Notes under the pieces: generated by a model
What the model was told of the DNA's origin: nothing
What the model saw: only the letters and a program-made list of their open reading frames with translations
Database searches by the model: none
Shown here: positions 59,528 to 64,000 of the stretch, one piece after another
How the letters are laid out: each line of letters starts with the position of its first letter
Position numbering within the stretch: the stretch's first letter is position 1
Position numbers and translations under genes: made by a program
Origin: JAQBQB01 sp963757185
Lineage (GTDB): Bacteria; Gemmatimonadota; Gemmatimonadetes; Gemmatimonadales; Gemmatimonadaceae
Direction: 5' to 3'
DNA: 64,000 nt
Assembly (NCBI GenBank): GCA_963757185.1
Contig: CAVWQI010000009.1
Coordinates: 186,001-250,000, forward strand

Positions 59528-60883
59528 CTACGGAATGACCTTCGGCCGCGCCGCGGCTTTGCGCACGGCGACCAGCGAGTCGAATTCGGCCTGCTCGAGA
59601 TAGGTCACGTCGATCCAGTTGTGGGCCATCTCGTCGACCGTGCGGTCGCCCCAACCGACCCACTGGTTCGGGTCGGGGTTGTTCTTGTTCGCGGCAGTGT
59701 TGTCGTGCCAGGCCGTGAAGGCGAGCGTCGTGCCCTTCGGAAGGAGAGGCGCGACGTCGTCGGCATAGACGTAGTTGATGTGCCAGTTCCACTGGAAGTT
59801 CTTGACCTGGCTCAAGACTTCCTTGCGGCCGTCCGGGTAAATGGCTTCGAGCGACATCGCCGTGCCGCGCATGTGCATGTGCGGCTGGAAATTCTCGAGA
59901 CGCGCCGGCGCCTGGAGGACGTAGAAATTCTGCGTTATCGTTTTCTCATTGGGCGGAATGTCGAGGTCCGAATTCCGCGCGACGTTGAACATCGTGAGCA
60001 CGGTGCGGTGCTTGGGGACGAAGCCCTTCGGGTAGAAGTAGATCGCCAGCTCGACCTGGCTGTCCTTGTACTCTTCCCCGATCGCGTGCATGTGGATCTC
60101 GTAGCGGATCTTCGATCCCGGCAGCATCAGCTTGCCGGCGTCCTTCTCGTAGATCTGCCCCGTCTTGCCGACCGCCCATTCCATGAACAGGCCGGGATTG
60201 TTCTGATGATCGTGCGCGGTGCTGGCGAGTCCCGTGATCTCCGGCTCGTCCTGGATGAGGTACGCGAGCACGTGGTGGACGATCTTGCGGTCGCCGGGAC
60301 GCACCGGCTTGATCTCCATCGCGCGCACCCAGCGCGGCTCGGTCAGCCCGGTCTCGATCGTCGGGCGGTACCACTTGTCCTGCGTGTGCGCGGCGAGCGT
60401 GTACGGCGTCGAGCGGATGACGAGATCCGGCGGTCCGCCCATCTTGTCAGCGAGCTGCCAGCGGTTGGGATCGGCGAACGCGCGCGGCGGCGGTTCATCC
60501 GACGGATTGCCGCGCGGCGTCCCATCGTCGACCCAGTTCACGATCGTCGCGATCTGCTCGTCGGTGAGGCTGCGATCGTTCTTGAACTTCTGGATGCCGA
60601 CCGTCTTGTCGATGTGCCAAGGCGGCATCAACCGGTTCGCGACCTTGTCCTTGATCGCATCTGCGTTGTCGACGGCATCTCCGTACGTGAGAAGCGACAT
60701 CGGCGCGATCGAGTTCGGCTGGTGGCACTCCTGGCACTTCTGCTGGAGGATCGGCGCGATGTCCTTCGCGTAGGTGACGGCGCGATGCGTCGTCGCCACT
60801 GCCGGTTTGGGGCGGTAGAGCGCCAGCGGCAGAGCCAGCGCCAGTGCGCCGACGACGGCCAGACTCGAGGTGTACAGCCTCAT
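59528..60883 (-). CDS. secreted cytochrome c / copper type II monooxygenase-like protein
   Basis: 451 residues from the ATG at 60883, which overlaps the stop of the upstream gene (ATGA). A signal peptide (LYTSSLAVVGALALALPLAL) is followed by a cytochrome c box CQECH within DIAPILQQKCQECHQPNSIA. The C-terminal part contains His-rich segments: DRKIVHHVLAYLIQDEPEI, YEIHMHAIGEEYKDSQVELA, FQPHMHMRGTAMSLEAIYPD, which are the copper-binding pattern of peptidylglycine alpha-hydroxylating monooxygenases. Fusions of heme c and PHM-like domains are common in soil bacteria and probably act as periplasmic redox enzymes; the substrate is unknown. The final residues (AEFDSLVAVRKAAARPKVIP) are polar. Confidence 0.85.
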   Translation of the reverse strand: MRLYTSSLAVVGALALALPLALYRPKPAVATTHRAVTYAKDIAPILQQKCQECHQPNSIAPMSLLTYGDAVDNADAIKDKVANRLMPPWHIDKTVGIQKFKNDRSLTDEQIATIVNWVDDGTPRGNPSDEPPPRAFADPNRWQLADKMGGPPDLVIRSTPYTLAAHTQDKWYRPTIETGLTEPRWVRAMEIKPVRPGDRKIVHHVLAYLIQDEPEITGLASTAHDHQNNPGLFMEWAVGKTGQIYEKDAGKLMLPGSKIRYEIHMHAIGEEYKDSQVELAIYFYPKGFVPKHRTVLTMFNVARNSDLDIPPNEKTITQNFYVLQAPARLENFQPHMHMRGTAMSLEAIYPDGRKEVLSQVKNFQWNWHINYVYADDVAPLLPKGTTLAFTAWHDNTAANKNNPDPNQWVGWGDRTVDEMAHNWIDVTYLEQAEFDSLVAVRKAAARPKVIP

Positions 60884-61722
60884 GGCGTCACCCTCACTTT
60901 GACGTATGCGTTGGTCCAGCAGCACTGCGCGTGTCCCGCGGCCGTGACGTCGGAATCGTTCGCGCGCACGCGAAGCACATAGTCGCCCGGTTGGCTGAAC
61001 GTCGCCGTCGTCGTCGCCTTGCCGCCCGTCGGTGTGAGACGCGAGCCCGGCGGGGCGAACGTGACCTGAGCCGGCCCTTGGTGCGTGAACCAGGTCAGCG
61101 TGACGGGAGCGCCACCGCGCGAGAGCGCGCCGACTCCGGCGCCATCGTCGGTCGCAAAAACGGTGAGCGAGAGCGGCTTGCCGACGGTCGCCGATTTCTC
61201 GACCGTGATGCCTGCCGGGCCCCTTCCCTGAGGCCCGCCTTCTTCGAAGGCGAGCGCGGGCGGCGTGTTGTTGGAGCCCGCCTCTCCCTCGAGCGCGTCG
61301 ATCTGCCACTCTTCGCGCAAGCTTCCGGGGACCGAGAACGTTTGGCCGCGAATCTTGATCGTCCAGACGACCTTCTTCTGATCACCGAAGTCGGCCGGCA
61401 CGTTCACCGCGAACACACCCCAGTTTCGCCGAGGATAAAGGAAGGCGGGCTGGCCTTGATTCGGATTTCCCGGGCTGATGAAGTTGTCGGGCCCGATCGG
61501 CGCCGACAGGACTTCCGTCGTGTTCCGGTTGTAGTAGCCGAACGAAATGCTGTAGGTGCCGTCCGGATTCCTATACCAGCCCTCAAAGGCGGGCGTGGCG
61601 GTCTGCCCATTCGCCGCCGCCGGCGCGAGCGGCGCGGGTGCCTGAGCGACGAGCATCCGCGGGACTAGCGCGGGGATGGTCGCAAATGCGCACGCAATCA
61701 ACCGGCTGATCACTAGTCGCAC
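60880..61722 (-). CDS. secreted beta-domain protein translationally coupled to the cytochrome/monooxygenase-like gene
   Basis: 280 residues from a GTG at 61722 with an AGAGGG ribosome site upstream; the frame is open to 61920 but that stretch has no signal. A signal peptide (LVISRLIACAFATIPALVPR) is followed by QAPAPLAPAAANGQT and an Ig-like N-terminal domain (PAFEGWYRNPDGTYSISFGY then YNRNTTEVLSAPIGPDNFI). A second part (LREEWQIDALEGEAGSNNTP) leads to an Ig/PKD-like C-terminal domain (TPTGGKATTTATFSQPGDYV followed by LRVRANDSD) with HAQCCWTNAYVKVRV. The pattern is that of an accessory protein of the following redox enzyme. Function unknown. Confidence 0.78.
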   Translation of the reverse strand: MRLVISRLIACAFATIPALVPRMLVAQAPAPLAPAAANGQTATPAFEGWYRNPDGTYSISFGYYNRNTTEVLSAPIGPDNFISPGNPNQGQPAFLYPRRNWGVFAVNVPADFGDQKKVVWTIKIRGQTFSVPGSLREEWQIDALEGEAGSNNTPPALAFEEGGPQGRGPAGITVEKSATVGKPLSLTVFATDDGAGVGALSRGGAPVTLTWFTHQGPAQVTFAPPGSRLTPTGGKATTTATFSQPGDYVLRVRANDSDVTAAGHAQCCWTNAYVKVRVTP

Positions 61723-61975
61723 GCCGTTCGGCCCTCTTTGGTGGGGGATGGGCAGCGTGAAGTTGGCGATTTGGGTGCGCGGACGGCAAGTGTGTTCCCG
61801 GCGTTTCTTCTGGCGGCGACTCTCGGCGACGTGTGCCGGTCGGCAGGGCCAGATCAACGGGGGTACGCGGACACAAACGGATGGAACGGACGCAAACGGA
61901 TGAAAAGCTTTGGGAACCACCTCGGGAGGTCACCGTCGCCCGACCTCAACTGGTGTGCAGTTCCCGACCGCGCCG

Positions 61976-63151
61976 TTACGTCGGGCTCGGCAGAGTAAAC
62001 GAGAAGCTCGCGCCGCCACCGTCGTTCGGCTCGGCCCAGAGATGGCCACCATGCGCCTCGACGATCGAACGGCTGATCGACAGTCCCCACCCCATGCCGT
62101 CGGGCTTCGTCGTGTAAGACTCGCTGAACAGCCGCTCACGGTCGACGTTCGCCAGGCCGATACCGGTGTCGCTGACCGTCAACCGGGCCGTGCCGTTGGG
62201 GTTCACAGCGGCGGAAATCGAGAGACGGCGTGTCCGCTCGGCGCCCAGTTGCTCCATCGCCTGAATCCCGTTGCTGATCAGGTTGAGGATCACCTGTCGA
62301 AGCTGGACGCGATCGCCGCGGATCAGGCGATGACCTACGTCGAGCTGAACGTCGAGGGAAATGCGATGCTCGGCGAGCGTGGACGTCACCATCATGCACA
62401 CTTCGTTGACGATGGCGGCGAGGTCGATGGGTGTCTGCTCGGGATCGCCGTGGCCGAAGAGGTGGCGCGTGTGGTGGATCACGTCTCGCGCGACGCGCGA
62501 CGACTCCAGGACGTCGTGCAGGCTCCGACGGACCTCGGCGAGGTCGTTCGCGTCGCGGTCGAGAAGGCGGAGCGACGCGCGCGAGTTGGCGATGATCGCC
62601 GTGAGCGGCTGCGCCAATTCGTGCGCGATGGACGCGGCGAATTCGCCGAGGGTCGCGAGCTTCGATGCGCGCAGCAACTCGAGCTGCGCGTTGTGGAGCT
62701 CCGCCTGCGCTCGCTTCTGCGCCGTCACGTCGCGGATGATGCTGAGCATCTTGTCGGACTCGCAGCGAACGACGCGCGCCTCGAAATATCCGACTTCGCC
62801 CGACGGGAGCGGGATTTCGTACTCGGCCACGACGGGTTCTTCACCGTCGAACAGGCGCCGAAACTTCTCCTCGAACATCGCCGTCAGCGGCGGAGGCAGG
62901 ATGTCGCGCATGCTCCGGCCGAGAAACTTGGACGGCGGGACGAAAAGCAGCGATTCGTCCTTCGCGTTGTAGTCGACGTATACACCATCGCGCGTCTGGA
63001 CGAACATCAGATCGGGAAGGGCGCGGAGAATCGCGCTGTTGCGCGCTTCCGTGCGGCGCCAGCGTGCGCGGCTGACGAGGAGTGCGGTGATCCATCCCGC
63101 CTGGGCGGCCACGAGGAGGGCGACGGCGACAACTATCGTCTCTCGGGACAT
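61976..63151 (-). CDS. membrane PAS-domain sensor histidine kinase
   Basis: 391 residues from the ATG at 63151. One N-terminal membrane helix (IVVAVALLVAAQAGWITALL, ~6-25) anchors the protein. A PAS domain follows (ILRALPDLMFVQTRDGVYVD, ~40-150, with FEARVVRCESDKMLSIIRDV). The HisKA region has GEFAASIAHELAQPLTAIIA with His 177, and the ATPase domain has NLISNGIQAMEQLGA, VSDTGIGLANVDRERLFSES and GMGWGLSISRSIVEAHGGHL. The layout is that of FixL/DctB-type kinases, which use the N-box NGIQAM. No response regulator is next to it; the partner is elsewhere. Confidence 0.93.
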   Translation of the reverse strand: MSRETIVVAVALLVAAQAGWITALLVSRARWRRTEARNSAILRALPDLMFVQTRDGVYVDYNAKDESLLFVPPSKFLGRSMRDILPPPLTAMFEEKFRRLFDGEEPVVAEYEIPLPSGEVGYFEARVVRCESDKMLSIIRDVTAQKRAQAELHNAQLELLRASKLATLGEFAASIAHELAQPLTAIIANSRASLRLLDRDANDLAEVRRSLHDVLESSRVARDVIHHTRHLFGHGDPEQTPIDLAAIVNEVCMMVTSTLAEHRISLDVQLDVGHRLIRGDRVQLRQVILNLISNGIQAMEQLGAERTRRLSISAAVNPNGTARLTVSDTGIGLANVDRERLFSESYTTKPDGMGWGLSISRSIVEAHGGHLWAEPNDGGGASFSFTLPSPT

Positions 63152-63292
63152 CAAGCGACTCCGGGGTAACCGTGTGTCTTGCTTGGGCTAAGGCTGCACC
63201 AAAACTCGATTTGCCGCCAGACTTACGCGCGGCATTCCGGTTTCCGTTGCATCTCGCCATCATTCCGCCCGACCTTTGGCCACGAGACACGA

Positions 63293-64000
63293 ATGGCGCG
63301 TGACGTTCGCCCGTTGACCCGCGTGTTGAAGCTCGCATCGCTTGCACTGATCGTCGCCGCCTCGTTGCGCGCGCAGGGGGCACAGCCGCTCACGACGAGT
63401 CATGGCGAGTGGCCCAGCTACGGCGGCGATACGCGCGGCTCGCGCTACTCGCCCCTCGATCAGATAAGCGCGGCCAACTTCGGTTCGCTCGAGGTCGCCT
63501 GGCGGTTCAAGACGGACTCGCTCGGCCCACGCCCCGAGTACAAGCTCGAGTCGACACCGCTGGTCGTCGGCGGCGTGCTTTACACCACGGGGGGAACGAA
63601 CCGCGCCGTCGTCGCACTCGACGCGGTCACCGGCGCGCAGAAATGGGTGCATCGAGAGGACGAAGGGCCGCGCGGCGCCGCGGCGCCCCGACAACTCTCT
63701 GGACGCGGCCTCGCCTACTGGAGCGACGGGCGCGAAGAGCGAATTCTCTACGTCACGCCCGGCTATCGACTCATAGCGCTCGACGCGAAGACCGGTGCGC
63801 GAATTCCGACGTTCGGCATCGAGGGGGCCGTCGATCTCAAGACGGACATCGACCAGACCATTCTGCCCGATCTCATCACCGGCGAAATCGGATTCCAGGG
63901 CGCGCCGGTCGTCGGCCGAGACGTGATCGTCGTCGGCGCGGCGTTCCGCGAAGGCACCGCGCCGAAGAGTTTCAAGAACAATAAAGGCTACGTTCGGGGC
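63293..64000 (+). CDS. PQQ-dependent dehydrogenase, N-terminal part, 3' end outside window
   Basis: 236 codons from the ATG at 63293 to the right edge, still open. A signal peptide is visible (LTRVLKLASLALIVAASLRA, cleaved near QGAQ). The mature sequence has the beta-propeller start of the quinoprotein alcohol/glucose dehydrogenase family: GEWPSYGGDTRGSRYSPLDQ, VLYTTGGTNRAVVALDAVTG followed by AQKWVHRED, and RILYVTPGYRLIALDAKTGA. Such enzymes are periplasmic and pass electrons to quinone or cytochrome c. The right edge cuts the gene before the PQQ-binding and Ca sites, so the substrate class cannot be decided. Confidence 0.88.
   Translation, partial: MARDVRPLTRVLKLASLALIVAASLRAQGAQPLTTSHGEWPSYGGDTRGSRYSPLDQISAANFGSLEVAWRFKTDSLGPRPEYKLESTPLVVGGVLYTTGGTNRAVVALDAVTGAQKWVHREDEGPRGAAAPRQLSGRGLAYWSDGREERILYVTPGYRLIALDAKTGARIPTFGIEGAVDLKTDIDQTILPDLITGEIGFQGAPVVGRDVIVVGAAFREGTAPKSFKNNKGYVRG

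Noticed and set aside
59525..60982. Plus-strand open frame of 485 codons
   Set aside because: Shadow of the cytochrome/copper gene; charged composition with no domain.

Overview
The window is GC-rich DNA with dense genes, many GTG/TTG starts and overlapping stop/start pairs. The gene families suggest a soil bacterium of the Gemmatimonadota. These include a MacB/FtsX-type 'ADOP' permease with its PadR regulator, a protein kinase with WD40-like (PD40) repeats, YARHG-domain lipoproteins, a BTAD/SARP-type regulator, a TonB-TPR protein, a sulfatase, a CE15 esterase and a PQQ dehydrogenase. The phylum is inferred from gene content, since no rRNA or marker gene is present.

Region 1 (1 to about 27.9 kb, all minus strand) is a nearly complete extracellular contractile injection system (eCIS, the Afp/PVC/MAC family of phage-tail-like particles). 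In transcription order it encodes a LuxR-type regulator, a degenerate receiver protein, one sheath, one tube, a four-cysteine gp26/gp51-like baseplate protein, a disordered protein, a DUF4255 cap/terminator, an AAA+ ATPase, a 90-residue protein, a 1256-residue DUF4157 (HExxH) protein that is the best payload candidate, a CIS-tube cap protein, a LysM protein, a gp27-like hub, a gp5/VgrG-like spike, gp25, two baseplate-J wedge proteins, a tail-P2-I protein with a beta-helix, and a DUF6519 beta-helix protein that runs off the left edge. Most junctions overlap or are only a few bases apart, so this looks like one operon. No tape measure, PAAR tip or conventional tail fibre is visible; they may lie beyond the left edge.

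Region 2 (27.9 to 30.7 kb) is a gene-poor border. A truncated 5' copy of tRNA-Lys lies 1.9 kb from an intact tRNA-Lys, with an acyltransferase between them. This could be the boundary of a mobile island, possibly the one that brought the eCIS.

Region 3 (30.7 to 49.4 kb) holds envelope and regulatory genes: a YcxB-like protein, lipoproteins, a TonB-TPR protein, a metallophosphoesterase, an epimerase, an esterase remnant, a beta-lactamase-like hydrolase, PadR plus ADOP permease, an operon of Ser/Thr kinase (frameshifted), amidase and YARHG lipoprotein, a nucleotidyltransferase pair of toxin-antitoxin style, and a SARP-like regulator.

Region 4 (49.4 to 64 kb) holds a hybrid histidine kinase, a CE15 glucuronoyl esterase, small secreted proteins, a sulfatase, a Tat-exported VOC protein, tag, yceH, a cytochrome c/copper-monooxygenase-like protein with its partner, a PAS histidine kinase and the start of a PQQ dehydrogenase that runs off the right edge. 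Three strong hairpin terminators or terminator-like structures were found.
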